The notes beneath the pieces are model-generated. The model had not been told where the DNA came from and made no database searches. It worked only from the letters and a program-made list of their open reading frames with translations. The position numbers and the translations under genes were made by a program. A stretch of DNA of 64,000 nucleotides from Rhodospirillaceae bacterium (GTDB taxonomy: Bacteria > Pseudomonadota > Alphaproteobacteria > Azospirillales > Azospirillaceae). Positions 34,640 through 45,124 of the stretch are shown in pieces. Location: positions 1 to 64,000 of the forward strand of contig JAJUIU010000012.1 in assembly GCA_029267445.1 (NCBI GenBank). Direction: 5' to 3'. Position 1 is the first letter of the stretch. Each line of letters opens with the position of its first letter.

Positions 34640-37600
34640 TCAGAACGTGTAGCGCACGCCGCCGTAGAAGTAGCGGCCGACGTTGTCGAACGGCGACTCG
34701 CCTTCGGTGCCCAGGTCGCCCAGCGGCGGCAGGCGGTCGAACGCGTTGTCAACGCCGACATACAAGTTCAGCTGGTCGTTGAAGTCATACCCGAGACGGA
34801 AGTCGTGGTACCACATGATCGGGTAGTACTTGTTCTCGATGGAGTCCGGGTTCGTCGGCGGGCGACCCTGCACGGAGTGCTGCCGCTCCCATTCAAAGTA
34901 GGACTGCTTGCCGATGTACCGGACGCTGTGGCTGAAGGTGAAGCCCCTGTAATCCAGGTCGGTGCTGAAGTTCGCCGCCCAGATCGGATCGCCCAGCGTG
35001 CCCTTGGTCTGGGTGCGGAAGTCCGGCAGGTTGATGTCCCGGTACTCGTCGCGATTGACGAGGTAGGACAGGATCAGCCGGAAATCGAGGCCCAGCTCGT
35101 CGAACACCTCCGTCGTGTACTGGATGTCCGCATCGACGCCAGAGGTCTCCTGACGGGCGAAGTTGAACGGACCCTGCAGGAACGACGGGCCGATCACCGG
35201 GAAGGAGATGGTCGTGCCGCCGACGAGGCGGTTCGACTGGCCGGCGAAGGTGCCGTCCGGACGCCGGAAGACGGCAGCGCAGTACTGGTTGCTGATGCCG
35301 CCCGGAGCGTCATAGCACTGGTCGATGATGGTCTGGGCCGGCAGCGAGAAGATCGCGTCGGTGATCTCGATCCGGTACCAGTCCAACGACACGGTCAGAC
35401 CGTCGATGAAGTCCGGCTGGGCGACGATGCCGACCGTCCAGCTCTTGCCCTTCTCCTCGGTGAGGTTCGGGTTGCCGGCCGACACGCCCTGGATGCCCGA
35501 TGCGGGCGTGTTGGTCCACGGCACGGTCACGCCGTTGACGATCTCCGTCGTCGGCACGCCTGCGGCCGCGCAGTTCGCCCGACGGTTCGGGTTGTTGTTG
35601 ATGTTCTGCTGGCTGCAGGGGTCGATCAAGCCGTTCAGGAACGTCGTGGTCGGAGCGCCGAACAGGTTGATCAGTGTCGGCGCGCGGACCGATTCGGCGT
35701 AGCCGACGCGGAAGCGCAGGTCCTCCACCGGGGCGTAGACGCCGCCGACGTTGTAGGCGAACACGGTGCCGACACTGCCGCCATAATCCGACCACCGGCC
35801 GGCCGCCTCGAGGGTCAGCTCGTCGACCAGGGTGAGGTCGGCCAGCAGCGGCACGCGCAGCTCACCGAAGGCTTCCTTCACCTCCGAATCGGGCGGCTGG
35901 AACGGTTCGAACGCGTTCAGGAAGGTCACGCCGCTGCGCGACACCTCGTCATAGACGGACTCCGCGGTGTCGCGGCGGAACTCGCCGCCCACGGCGAAGC
36001 CGACCGGGCCACCCGGCAGCTCGAAGAGCTGCGACAGGTCGCCGCTGACGAAGCCGCTGGCGACGAACTGCGTCGCCTCTTCATCGCGGGACGAGGTGAC
36101 GACGAAGTAGTTCAGCGCCTCGCGGCTCGGCGCGCCGAGGCCGAACAGGTTCACCGGAACGCAGGCGGGATCGTCGTTGGCCGTGCTGGCGTCGGCGTTG
36201 ATGGCGCAGACGATCTGACCGGCGGCGTTCCGGACCGCGTTGATGGAGTTGTTGTACCGGCCGACATGGACGTTGCCCTTCGTCTCGTAATAGGTGTCGA
36301 CACGGCCGTAGTTCAGGGCGATCTCATAGCGCCAGTCATCGTTGAACGTGCCCTCGATGCCGGCGACGGCACGGAAGGTCTCACGCTCGTGGTCTTCGCC
36401 GCGGCCACCGAAGTCGGTGTTGAAGCGGAAGGCGCTGAACGTGGTCGCCCCCGGTGCCAGGCTGCGGACCAGCAGGTCGCGGTTGGCGGCCGACAGGAAC
36501 GGGTTGTTGATGCTGAAGGTGTTGTTGAAGAAGGTCGGCTGACCTTCCTGCAGCGCCTCGATCCGGACGAACTTCGCCTCGAAGAACGGCCGGAACGCCT
36601 CGCTGAACTCGTAGCTTCCGAGGATGTTGGCCGACTTGCGGTCCAGACCCGGCTGAAGCATGCCGGTCAGACGGAGCGTGGACCCCAGACCGCCGATCGA
36701 GTTCGAGCTGCCGAACGGACGGAAATCGAACACGATCGGGTTGGCGATGAGGTTGCCCGCCTCGTCGAACACGAAGGTCCGGCCGAGCTCGGCGCCCGTG
36801 TTGCTGCGCTGGCCCGTGCAGTTCAGGGCGCGGCGCGCCTCGACGGCGGCGAAGTTGGGATTGGTGGACGGGACGGCGGCCGGGCAGAAGGAGGTGTAAA
36901 GGCCGCCCTCGGAGATGTTGTTGTTCCGCACGCCGCGGAAGAACAGGTTGTCCGGACGGCCGTTGCCGGTCGACGGTTCGCCGATCGTGTTCTCCGCCAG
37001 GTTGAATTGAGTGCGGCCGGAGAAGGCGCCGGTCAGACCGTCACGGTCCGTGAAGAACAGCACGCGGGCCTTGGAGTACTCGAACGAAGCGGCGATGTTG
37101 CCGCGGTCGTTGTCGAAATTCTGGCCGGCGGTGACGCTCGCGAAGTAGGACTGACGGTCCCCGCGCGAGGAGATGCCGCCCTGGGCGCGGGCTTCGACAC
37201 CCTCATAGTCCCGCTTCAGGATGAAGTTGACCACGCCGGCGACGGCGTCGGAGCCGTAGATGGCGGAGTTGCCGCCCGTCACCACGTCCACGCGCTCGAG
37301 CAGGTCGGCCGGGATGGTGTTGGTGTCGACCGTCAGCTGGCCCGGCTGCGCCGTCACGTGGCGGCGGCCATTCACCAGCACCAGCGTACGGGCCGTGCCC
37401 TGGCCGCGCAGGTCGAGGGTGTTCAGGCCGGCGGTGCCGATGAAGCGGGTGGAGTTCGCCTGGCTGAAGGTGGACCGCAGGGCCGGCAGCTCGTTCAGCG
37501 CGTCGCCGAGCGAGACGTTGCCCTGAAGGGTGAGGTCCTCGGCCGAGACCGAGGTGATCGGAATCGACGACAGCACGTTCGGCTGCGCGATGCGCGAGCC

Positions 37601-37834
37601 GGTGACCACGATCTCGTCGATCCGCGGCGGCGCCGGCGGAGTCGGAGTCTGGGCCTGCTGCGTCGGCTGCTGGGCCTGCTGCGTCGTCGCCTGCGCGACC
37701 TGCCGCTGCTCGGTCACCACCGTGTCGGTGGTCTGCGTCTGCGCCTGGGCGGACGCGATCGGGAACACGACGGTGGCGACGCCGCACAGCAGCGCCGCAC
37801 GCATCGCGCGCGTCGGATATGCACTCAACTTCAT
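34640..37834 (-). CDS. TonB-dependent outer-membrane receptor, 1064 residues
   Basis: This is an outer-membrane receptor that imports a ligand with TonB energy. It has a signal peptide (residues 1-about 32, ending ASAQAQ), a Gln/Thr/Pro-rich linker, then RIDEIVVTGSRI, the TonB-box/plug start. The plug (about 75-230) includes DLRGQGTARTLVLVNGRRH and YGSDAVAGVVNFILK; a 22-strand-type beta-barrel ends in RYTF with a terminal aromatic. Several Cys pairs in presumed extracellular loops (for example CSQQNINNNPNRRANC) are notable. Start ATG 37834 is set by the signal peptide. Ligand unknown. Confidence 0.9.
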   Translation of the reverse strand: MKLSAYPTRAMRAALLCGVATVVFPIASAQAQTQTTDTVVTEQRQVAQATTQQAQQPTQQAQTPTPPAPPRIDEIVVTGSRIAQPNVLSSIPITSVSAEDLTLQGNVSLGDALNELPALRSTFSQANSTRFIGTAGLNTLDLRGQGTARTLVLVNGRRHVTAQPGQLTVDTNTIPADLLERVDVVTGGNSAIYGSDAVAGVVNFILKRDYEGVEARAQGGISSRGDRQSYFASVTAGQNFDNDRGNIAASFEYSKARVLFFTDRDGLTGAFSGRTQFNLAENTIGEPSTGNGRPDNLFFRGVRNNNISEGGLYTSFCPAAVPSTNPNFAAVEARRALNCTGQRSNTGAELGRTFVFDEAGNLIANPIVFDFRPFGSSNSIGGLGSTLRLTGMLQPGLDRKSANILGSYEFSEAFRPFFEAKFVRIEALQEGQPTFFNNTFSINNPFLSAANRDLLVRSLAPGATTFSAFRFNTDFGGRGEDHERETFRAVAGIEGTFNDDWRYEIALNYGRVDTYYETKGNVHVGRYNNSINAVRNAAGQIVCAINADASTANDDPACVPVNLFGLGAPSREALNYFVVTSSRDEEATQFVASGFVSGDLSQLFELPGGPVGFAVGGEFRRDTAESVYDEVSRSGVTFLNAFEPFQPPDSEVKEAFGELRVPLLADLTLVDELTLEAAGRWSDYGGSVGTVFAYNVGGVYAPVEDLRFRVGYAESVRAPTLINLFGAPTTTFLNGLIDPCSQQNINNNPNRRANCAAAGVPTTEIVNGVTVPWTNTPASGIQGVSAGNPNLTEEKGKSWTVGIVAQPDFIDGLTVSLDWYRIEITDAIFSLPAQTIIDQCYDAPGGISNQYCAAVFRRPDGTFAGQSNRLVGGTTISFPVIGPSFLQGPFNFARQETSGVDADIQYTTEVFDELGLDFRLILSYLVNRDEYRDINLPDFRTQTKGTLGDPIWAANFSTDLDYRGFTFSHSVRYIGKQSYFEWERQHSVQGRPPTNPDSIENKYYPIMWYHDFRLGYDFNDQLNLYVGVDNAFDRLPPLGDLGTEGESPFDNVGRYFYGGVRYTF

Positions 37835-38074
37835 GAGGCCCTGCCCCTTTCCCTGTTTGTTATCCAGACATTCGTCTGACCCTCGGTCCGGATTGGCCCC
37901 GAAGATGGGGGAACCGGACCACCGGCTCGCACCGGAGATCATGGCTGGAGATTTAATTCGGTATGGTAACCGGCAACAATCCCCGTTACGGCTGGATTAC
38001 AGCGAATTCGGCAGGTGTTGCGGATTTGCAATGTTTCAGGGCGATAGCGGTAAGGAAGTTGCTGAAATAGAAGA

Positions 38075-38100
38075 GGGCCCGGCACTTTCGTACCGGGCCC
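38075..38100 (-). terminator. Terminator of the second TonB-dependent receptor gene
   Basis: On the minus strand, arms GGGCCCGGTAC and GTGCCGGGCCC (one G-U pair) enclose a GAAA tetraloop. They are followed by TCTTCTATTTC. It lies 28 bases after the receptor stop. Confidence 0.85.
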
Positions 38101-38128
38101 GGCAGTTTCACGGCTGCAATCCCCGCGT

Positions 38129-40945
38129 TTAGAACCGGACGGACGCGTTGACGAAGAAGTAGCGCCCGAGCACGTCGTACGTGCTGGTGTCGGTGTTGGC
38201 CGAGATCGTGTCCGGCAGGATCGGCGGCTGGCGGTCGAACACGTTGTTGACGCCCGCCGTGAGCACCGTCGACTCGCCCACCCGGAACTGGCCGGCGAAG
38301 TCGTGGTACCAGACGGCACCGACCTCCGGCACCGCCAGTTCCGGCGCCGGATCGCCGACGGCGGCGGCGTCGGCGATCTGCCGGTTGGCCACGCTGTCGA
38401 TCCAGCGCACCCGGTAGGAGGCCGTCCACGGACCCGCGTCATAGGTGAGGCGGGCGTTGACCTTCCATTCCGGGATGGCCGCGCTGTCGGAGGAGAAGCC
38501 GACGGTGCCGCCATACTCGTAGACGAAGGGCAGATCCGGGTTCGGGATGAACTCGTAGCTGTTCACCCAGGTGACCAGCACGTTCGCCCCGACGGAGTGC
38601 CCGTTCGCCAGGTCGTAGCTGCCGTTCGCCTGGACGTCGACGCCGTCCGTCGTCAGCTCGCCGATGTTCTGGTTGGGAATGGCGAACGGGATGATCTCGC
38701 CCGTGGCGTCGCGCGTGATCGGCGTGCCGCCCGGCGAGCATTCCGGGCTGTTGGCGTTGCCGGTGGCGAAGCAGGCGGCCAGCAACGGTGCCAGCCCGCC
38801 GCCGAAGGGCGCGATGGCGTCCTCGATCTTGATCCGGTACCAGTCGACGGAGATGTCCACCCAGTCCGTCGGCGAGAACACCGCACCCACGGTCCAGGTG
38901 TCGGACTTCTCCTCCTCCAGCTCGGCGTTGCCGGTGAAGGTCACCTCGATCTGGCCGTCATCCTCGAACAGGCCGATCGCGGCCGGCGGCAGGCCCTGCT
39001 GGGCGCAGACGGCCGCGACGGCGGCGCTCGGGTTGGAACTGGCGGAGCAGGGATCCGACTCCGGCTCGAACGACTGCTGGGCCGCCGCGAACAGCTCGGA
39101 GATCGAGGGCGCGCGGATGGCCTTCTGGTAGATGCCGCGCACCCGCACCTGATCGATCGGCGTCCAGGTGGCGCCGGCCTTCCAGGTGGTCACGCCGCCG
39201 ATGTTCGAATAGTCGGAGTAGCGGATGCCCGCCTCGGCCGACAGCTCCTGGGCGAAGGGCATGTCCGACAGGATCGGCACGACCAGCTCGCCGAAGAACT
39301 CGGTCACGTCGAAGCCGCCGTTCACCGGGCCGGCGTTGGTGCCGCCCTGGAGGTCGCCCGTGCCGGAGAAGAAGTCCGGACGGAAGTCGCTCTCCTCCTC
39401 CCGGTACTCGAAGCCGACGGCCACGCCCAGCGGGCCGGCGGGCAGCTCGAACACGTCGCCGGAGACGCTGCCCGAGATGATGCGCTGCTGCACCTCGGTC
39501 GCGTTCAACGACGGCACCGTGACATAGTCGGCGGCCGCGTCGGTGATGGTGCCGGGGCCGAACGGGTTCAGCGGCACGCAGCCGGGCGTGGCGCCGGGGC
39601 CGTAGCAGTCGACCGCGTCCTGGAAGCGCTGGGTGGAGATCAGGCCGAGGTTCAGCTCGTCCCGGGTCACCCGGCCGTAGTTGCCGTAAAGATCCCAGTT
39701 CCAGTCACGCCCGGCGAAGCTGAAGTCGCCGCGCAGACCGCCGGTGATGCGGAATGTCTGGCTCTCATACTCGCTGACGCGCGGGCCGACCTCCAGCGTG
39801 CGGCGGCGGATGGTGAATGGCGCCGTCGGGTCCGGACGCCCGTTCAGGAGGGCGCGCAGGCCGGGCGAGATGAAGGGATTGTCCGCCTGCACCGCGATGC
39901 CGGTGACCGGCGTCGGGGCCAGCTGCGTGTCCACCTGGCTGTTGATGTAGAAGCCTTCGACGAAGGCCTCGACCCCCTCGAGGATCTCGTAGCTGGCCAG
40001 GGCGGCGATGTTGAACCGCTCCTGCGGCACCTGGAGGTAGTTCGCCGGGGCGAAGTTGTAGGTGTCGCCGTAGCCCGTGGCCGTGCCGCTCAGGAAGGGC
40101 CTCACGACCCCGCCCGGATCGAAGACGTAGTTGGTGCCGCCCGGGAACGGATTGCCCAGAAGGTTGTCGGCGCGGCCGGCCGGCGTGGTGGTGGAGCCGA
40201 CCAGGGTGATCTCGCCGCCACCGGCGTCGGTGAAGGTGTCGCGCGAGAAGTCCCGCTCACCCTGCAGCAGCGCCTTGCGCTCCAGATAGCCCGCGGACAC
40301 GACGGCGTTGCCGCGGCCGTCGGCGAAGTTGCCGCCGAGCGTCAGGTTGATGTCGTAGGTCTCGGCGTCGCCCTCGCCGGAAATGCCGTAGTTGGCGTCG
40401 AGCTGGATGCCCTCGAAATCGTCCTTCAGGATGAAGTTGACGACACCGGCCACGGCATCGGAGCCGTAGACGGCGGAGGCGCCGCCCGTCACCACCTCGA
40501 CCCGTTCGATCAGGGCGGCGGGGATGTTGTTGATGTCGACGGTGCCGTCCTGGCTCGAGCCGACGAAGCGCCGGCCGTTCACCAGCACCAGGGTGCGGTT
40601 GGTGCCGAGGCCGCGCAGGTCGACCGTGGCGGTACCGTTGTTGCCGTTGTTGGTGGCGGCGGTCAGGCCTGCCACGACCTGCGGCAGGTCGTTGAGCAGG
40701 TCCTCGACGTTGACCGTGCCGGTGAACTGCAGCTCGGCCGCGTCGACCTGTGTCACCGGGCTGGGGCTGACCAGATTGGTGCGCGCGATGCGCGAACCGG
40801 TGACGACGATCTCCTCCGGCACCTGCTGCTGCTGCTGCGCCTGGGCGGGCAGTGCGGTCGGAACGAGCGCCAGGGCGGCGCCCGCCAGCAGCCAGCCCCT
40901 CAGCCGGCCTCGGCGGGACTGGAGGCGGATAGGCGGTTGGGTCAC
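38129..40945 (-). CDS. TonB-dependent outer-membrane receptor, 938 residues
   Basis: This second TonB-dependent receptor is in tandem with the first. The preferred start is GTG 40945, with GAGGGAG about 6 bases upstream; a TTG ten codons earlier is a weaker alternative. A basic N-terminus and signal peptide (ending AQAQ) are followed by EEIVVTGSRIARTN, a plug with DLRGLGTNRTLVLVNGRRF and YGSDAVAGVVNFILKDDF, and a barrel ending FVNASVRF. It shares layout but limited sequence with the first receptor. Cys pairs occur in loop-like segments (CYGPGATPGC, CFATGNANSPEC). No sigma/anti-sigma genes flank it. Ligand unknown. Confidence 0.9.
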   Translation of the reverse strand: MTQPPIRLQSRRGRLRGWLLAGAALALVPTALPAQAQQQQQVPEEIVVTGSRIARTNLVSPSPVTQVDAAELQFTGTVNVEDLLNDLPQVVAGLTAATNNGNNGTATVDLRGLGTNRTLVLVNGRRFVGSSQDGTVDINNIPAALIERVEVVTGGASAVYGSDAVAGVVNFILKDDFEGIQLDANYGISGEGDAETYDINLTLGGNFADGRGNAVVSAGYLERKALLQGERDFSRDTFTDAGGGEITLVGSTTTPAGRADNLLGNPFPGGTNYVFDPGGVVRPFLSGTATGYGDTYNFAPANYLQVPQERFNIAALASYEILEGVEAFVEGFYINSQVDTQLAPTPVTGIAVQADNPFISPGLRALLNGRPDPTAPFTIRRRTLEVGPRVSEYESQTFRITGGLRGDFSFAGRDWNWDLYGNYGRVTRDELNLGLISTQRFQDAVDCYGPGATPGCVPLNPFGPGTITDAAADYVTVPSLNATEVQQRIISGSVSGDVFELPAGPLGVAVGFEYREEESDFRPDFFSGTGDLQGGTNAGPVNGGFDVTEFFGELVVPILSDMPFAQELSAEAGIRYSDYSNIGGVTTWKAGATWTPIDQVRVRGIYQKAIRAPSISELFAAAQQSFEPESDPCSASSNPSAAVAAVCAQQGLPPAAIGLFEDDGQIEVTFTGNAELEEEKSDTWTVGAVFSPTDWVDISVDWYRIKIEDAIAPFGGGLAPLLAACFATGNANSPECSPGGTPITRDATGEIIPFAIPNQNIGELTTDGVDVQANGSYDLANGHSVGANVLVTWVNSYEFIPNPDLPFVYEYGGTVGFSSDSAAIPEWKVNARLTYDAGPWTASYRVRWIDSVANRQIADAAAVGDPAPELAVPEVGAVWYHDFAGQFRVGESTVLTAGVNNVFDRQPPILPDTISANTDTSTYDVLGRYFFVNASVRF

Positions 40946-40984
40946 GCTGTTCTCCCTCGATTGCTTTGACGCCAAAGTGTCGGA

Positions 40985-41000
40985 GCCTGTCCGGACAGGC
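40985..41000. promoter_or_regulatory. 16-bp palindrome upstream of the second receptor
   Basis: GCCTGTCCGGACAGGC is a perfect palindrome 40 bases upstream of the GTG start. It lies in the 291-base interval before mgtE, which otherwise shows only AT-rich promoter-like sequence and no gene. It could be an operator or a leader hairpin. No regulator is identified. Confidence 0.45.
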
Positions 41001-41236
41001 GTTGACCGCAGCCCTAGCAGGGAGATTCACGAAGTCGCAACAAGCCTTATTAATGGTCGCCCAATAAATCAGAATTTGTGACAGTTTTGCTTCGCCCCGA
41101 TTACTTAACACTATCGATCTGATTTGGCGGAAAGTACTAGGCGTGTATCGGGCCGTTCACATCCTGTATTTCGGCGCAATATGTGCGCGCGACCACACCG
41201 ACGCTATCCGGTCGGCTTACCCGGCCGGCGAACGGG

Positions 41237-42658
41237 TCAAAGCAGGACGACGCTGGCGAGGCCCAGGAAGGCGAGGAAGCCGACCACGTCGGTGACGGTG
41301 GTCAGGAACACGCTGGACGCCACCGCCGGGTCGATCTTCAGGCGGCTGAGCGCCAGCGGGATGACGGCGCCGAACAGTCCGGCGCAGATCAGGTTCACGA
41401 TCATGGCGGCGGCGATGACCATGCCGATCAGCGGGTCGCGGAACCAGGCGATGGCCACCCCGCCCGCGATGACGGCGAACAGCAGGCCGTTCACGGTCCC
41501 GACCAGGACCTCCTTGCCGATCACCCGCATGGCGTTCGCCTCGTTCAGCTCCCGCGTGGCCAGGGCGCGCACGGCCACGGTCAGGGTCTGGGTCCCGGCG
41601 TTGCCGCCCATGCTGGCGACGATGGGCATCAGCACCGCCAGCGCCACCACCTGCTCGATCGTCGCCTCGAAGAAGCCGATCACCACGCTGGCGATGATGG
41701 CCGTGACGAGGTTGACCGCCAGCCAGGAGAAGCGGGACTTGGTCGTGTCCAGCACGGCGCGGTAGAGGTCGCCCTCGCCGACGCCGCCCAGCGCCAGCAG
41801 GTCCTCCGCCGCCTCCTCCGCGATGACGTCCACCACGTCGTCCACGGTGATGACGCCCAGAAGGCGGTTGGTCCCGTCCACCACGGGGGCGGAGACGAGG
41901 CCGTATTTGCGGAACATCCGCGCCACCTCCTCCTGGTCCATGGTGGCGGGGATGACGCGGATGTCCTCGGTCAGGATCTCGTTCAGCTTGACCGAGCGCC
42001 GCGCCCGCATCACGCGGGAGAGCGGTACAGCCCCCCGCACCTTCAGCATCGGGTCGACGATGAAGACGTCGTAGAACTGCTCCGGCAGGTCGCTCTCATC
42101 GGCCGACGCGGCGGCGCGCAGGTAATCCAGCAGGCGCCCCACCGTCCAGAACTCCGGCACCGAGACGAACTCCCGGCTCATCAGGCGGCCGGCGGAGTAT
42201 TCCGGGAAGGTCAGGCCCTGTTCGACCAGCGCCCGGGTCTCCGGCGGCAGGTTCTCCAGGATCGCCCGCTGGGCGTCCTCGTCCAGATCCTGGATGACGT
42301 CGACGGCGTCGTCGGTGTCCAGCTCCGCGACGGCGGCGGCGATCTCCTTTGGCTCCAGAAGGTCGACCACGTCCTCGCGCAGGTCGACGGGCAGGTAGGC
42401 CAGCACCTCCGCGTCGAAACCGGGCCGCAGCAGCTCGACCAGGGCCGCGCGCTGCTCGGCGTCCACACTCTCCAGGATGTTGGAGATGTCGGAGGGATGC
42501 AGATCCTCCAGCAGGGCGTGGACCTCCGCCGCCCTATCCTCCTCGAGCAGGTCGCGGATATGGCGCAGGCGCTCGGCCTGCGGATCGGCCGCCTCGCGCT
42601 CGTCCTGGATGGCGTCCCCGGTCTCGCGGCCCGGGCGATCCTGGCGCAGATCGTCCAT
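41237..42658 (-). CDS. mgtE: MgtE magnesium transporter
   Basis: This 473-residue Mg2+ channel/transporter has the full MgtE layout: a cytosolic helical N domain (about 30-165, with DLHPSDISNILESVD), two CBS domains (about 165-290, including VVDGTNRLLGVITVDDVVDV), the plug helix and a five-helix membrane domain (about 300-473). The pore signature PIVASMGGNAGTQTL is intact. It lies 14 bases after the malic enzyme gene on the same strand. Mg2+ sensing by the CBS/N domains gates the channel, by family knowledge. Confidence 0.95.
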   Translation of the reverse strand: MDDLRQDRPGRETGDAIQDEREAADPQAERLRHIRDLLEEDRAAEVHALLEDLHPSDISNILESVDAEQRAALVELLRPGFDAEVLAYLPVDLREDVVDLLEPKEIAAAVAELDTDDAVDVIQDLDEDAQRAILENLPPETRALVEQGLTFPEYSAGRLMSREFVSVPEFWTVGRLLDYLRAAASADESDLPEQFYDVFIVDPMLKVRGAVPLSRVMRARRSVKLNEILTEDIRVIPATMDQEEVARMFRKYGLVSAPVVDGTNRLLGVITVDDVVDVIAEEAAEDLLALGGVGEGDLYRAVLDTTKSRFSWLAVNLVTAIIASVVIGFFEATIEQVVALAVLMPIVASMGGNAGTQTLTVAVRALATRELNEANAMRVIGKEVLVGTVNGLLFAVIAGGVAIAWFRDPLIGMVIAAAMIVNLICAGLFGAVIPLALSRLKIDPAVASSVFLTTVTDVVGFLAFLGLASVVLL

Positions 42659-42672
42659 GGCCGCCCCCTGAC

Positions 42673-44985
42673 CTAGACGCCGCCCGCGGACACGTCGCCG
42701 GCTGACATGTCGCCCGCCGCGTGCATCTGCGCGTCCACCACGGCCAGCGCGGTCATGTTGACGATGCCGCGCACGGTGACGCTGGGCGTCAGGATGTGCG
42801 CCGGCCGCGCCGCCCCCAGCAGCACCGGCCCCACCGCCAGCCCATCGCCCAGCACCTTCACCATGTTGAAGGCGATGTTCGCGCTGTCGCGCGTCGGCAT
42901 GATCAGCAGGTTGGCGGTGCCCTTGAGCTGCGAATGCGGGAAGATGCGCAGCCTGATCTCCTCCGATATGGCGGCGTCGGCGTGCATCTCGCCCTCCACC
43001 TCCAGGTCCGGGATGCGGGCGCGGATTGCCTCCAGCGCCTGCCGCATCTTCGCGGCCCCCGGATGGTCGTGGCTGCCGAAGCTGGAATGGGACAGCAGCG
43101 CCACCTTCGGCGTCAGGCCGAAGCGCCGCACCTCCTCCGCCGCCAGTTCGGTGGTCTCGGCGATGTCGTCCGGCGTGGGGTCCGGGTTCACATAGGTGTC
43201 GGCCAGGAAGAAGGTGCCCCGCCCCAGGATCAGCACCGACAGGGCCGACGCCTTGCGCACACCGGACTTCAGCCCGATCACGTCCATCACGTGCTTCAGG
43301 TGCCAGTCATACTGGCCGACCGTGCCGCAGATCAGCGCGTCGCCCTCCCCCTTGCGCACCATCAGCGCGCCGATGACCGACGTGTTGGTGCGCAGGATCT
43401 GGCGCGCCCGGTCCGGGCTCACGCCCCGCCGTTCCATGATGCGGTGATAGCTCTGCCAGTAATCCTGGTAGCGCTGGTCGTTCTCGGGATCGACCAGATC
43501 GAAATGCTCGCCCTGGCGGATGCGCAGGCCCAGCTTGGCGATGCGGCGCGCCACCACCTCGCGCCGGCCGATCAGGATGGGGCGGGCGAGGCCGTCGTCC
43601 ACCGCCACCTGCACCGCACCCAGCACCCGCTCCTCCTCGCCCTCGGCGAAGACGACGCGCTTGGGCTCCGCCTTGGCCCGGCCGAACACCGGCTTCATGA
43701 CGAGGCCTGAGCGGAAGACGAACTGGCTCAGCCGCTCCCGGTAGGCCGCGAAATCCCCGATCGGCCGGGTGGCGACACCCGTCTCCATGGCGGCTTCCGC
43801 CACCGCCGGTGCGATCTCCAGGATCAGGCGCGGGTCGAACGGGCGCGGGATCAGGTAGTCCGGCCCGAAGGCGGGCGGCTGCTCCCCATAGGCGGTGGCG
43901 ACGAGGTCGTGCGCCTCCGCCTGGGCCAGCCGCGCGATGGCGCGCACGGCCGCTACCTTCATCGCCTCGTTGATCGTGGTCGCGCCGGCGTCAAGGGCGC
44001 CGCGGAAGATGAAGGGGAAGCAGAGGACGTTGTTGACCTGGTTCGGATAGTCGCTGCGCCCGGTGGCGATGATGGCGTCGGGGCGGACCGCCCGCACCTC
44101 CTCCGGCATGATCTCCGGCGTGGGGTTGGCCAGCGCCATCACGATGGGCCGCTCGCCCATGCGCTTCACCATTTCCTGGGTCAGCACCCTGGGTGCGGAC
44201 AGCCCAAGGAACACGTCCGCCCCGCCGATGATGTCGCCCAGCGTGCGCGCGTTCGTCTTCTTGGCGTAGCGGGCCTTGCGCTCGTCCATCAGCTCGGTGC
44301 GGCCTTCGTAGACCACGCCCTTGATGTCGCTGACCCAGATGTTCTCGACCGGCAGCCCCATGTCCACCAGCAGGTCCAGGCAGGCCAGCGCCGCCGCCCC
44401 CGCCCCGCTGACCACCAGCTTCACGGTGGCGATGTCGCGGCCGGTCAGGCTCAGCGCGTTGGTGATGGCCGCCGCGACGATGATCGCCGTGCCGTGCTGG
44501 TCGTCATGGAAGACGGGGATCTTCAGCCGCTCGCGCAGCTTGCGTTCGACCAGGAAGCATTCCGGCGCCTTGATGTCCTCCAGGTTGATGCCCCCGAAGG
44601 TCGGCTCCAAGGCCGCGATCACCTCCACCAGCCGATCCGGGTCCTTCTCGTTGATCTCGATGTCGAAAACGTCGATGCCGGCGACCTTCTTGAACAGAAC
44701 GCCCTTGCCCTCCATCACCGGCTTGGACGCCAGCGGCCCGATGTCGCCCAGGCCCAGCACGGCCGTGCCGTTGGTGATGACGGCCACCAGGTTGCCCCGC
44801 GCCGTGACCCGGCTGGCCTCGTTCGGATCGGCCACGATGGCCTCGCACGCGGCGGCCACGCCCGGCGAATAGGCCAGCGCCAAGTCCCGCTGGGTGGCCA
44901 GCGGCTTGGTCGGGGTGACGGAGATCTTTCCCGGAGGATTCGCCCGGTGATAGTCGAGAGCGGCGTCGCGGAGGCTGTCGGACAC
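42673..44985 (-). CDS. maeB: NADP-dependent malic enzyme with phosphotransacetylase-like C-domain
   Basis: This 770-residue hybrid malic enzyme decarboxylates malate to pyruvate. The N-terminal malic enzyme domain (about 1-430) has [36 protein letters not shown] and [19 protein letters not shown]. The C-terminal third (about 440-770) is a phosphate acetyltransferase-like domain, usually allosteric rather than catalytic, ending with [20 protein letters not shown]. The chosen start is GTG 44985, preceded by AGAGGTG and giving the usual N-terminus [14 protein letters not shown]. An ATG at 45039 is an alternative. Confidence 0.92.
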   Translation of the reverse strand: MSDSLRDAALDYHRANPPGKISVTPTKPLATQRDLALAYSPGVAAACEAIVADPNEASRVTARGNLVAVITNGTAVLGLGDIGPLASKPVMEGKGVLFKKVAGIDVFDIEINEKDPDRLVEVIAALEPTFGGINLEDIKAPECFLVERKLRERLKIPVFHDDQHGTAIIVAAAITNALSLTGRDIATVKLVVSGAGAAALACLDLLVDMGLPVENIWVSDIKGVVYEGRTELMDERKARYAKKTNARTLGDIIGGADVFLGLSAPRVLTQEMVKRMGERPIVMALANPTPEIMPEEVRAVRPDAIIATGRSDYPNQVNNVLCFPFIFRGALDAGATTINEAMKVAAVRAIARLAQAEAHDLVATAYGEQPPAFGPDYLIPRPFDPRLILEIAPAVAEAAMETGVATRPIGDFAAYRERLSQFVFRSGLVMKPVFGRAKAEPKRVVFAEGEEERVLGAVQVAVDDGLARPILIGRREVVARRIAKLGLRIRQGEHFDLVDPENDQRYQDYWQSYHRIMERRGVSPDRARQILRTNTSVIGALMVRKGEGDALICGTVGQYDWHLKHVMDVIGLKSGVRKASALSVLILGRGTFFLADTYVNPDPTPDDIAETTELAAEEVRRFGLTPKVALLSHSSFGSHDHPGAAKMRQALEAIRARIPDLEVEGEMHADAAISEEIRLRIFPHSQLKGTANLLIMPTRDSANIAFNMVKVLGDGLAVGPVLLGAARPAHILTPSVTVRGIVNMTALAVVDAQMHAAGDMSAGDVSAGGV

Positions 44986-45124
44986 GGGGCCAGCACCTCT
45001 TCTTACGGGGCCATGCGGGCTGGCTCCGGTCGATTTCATCGACGCCCGGAATGCCTTGCGGTCGCGGGACCTGCTTAGGCCCTGCCCCGCCCGCTTGTCC
45101 AGGATCGATTGATCCCCAAGGGGT

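Noticed and set aside
34805-40969. Very long open frames (over 800 codons) on the plus strand opposite both TonB-dependent receptor genes.
   Set aside because: They are antisense shadows produced by high GC content. They lack protein-like motifs, while the minus-strand frames have signal peptides, plugs and barrel ends.
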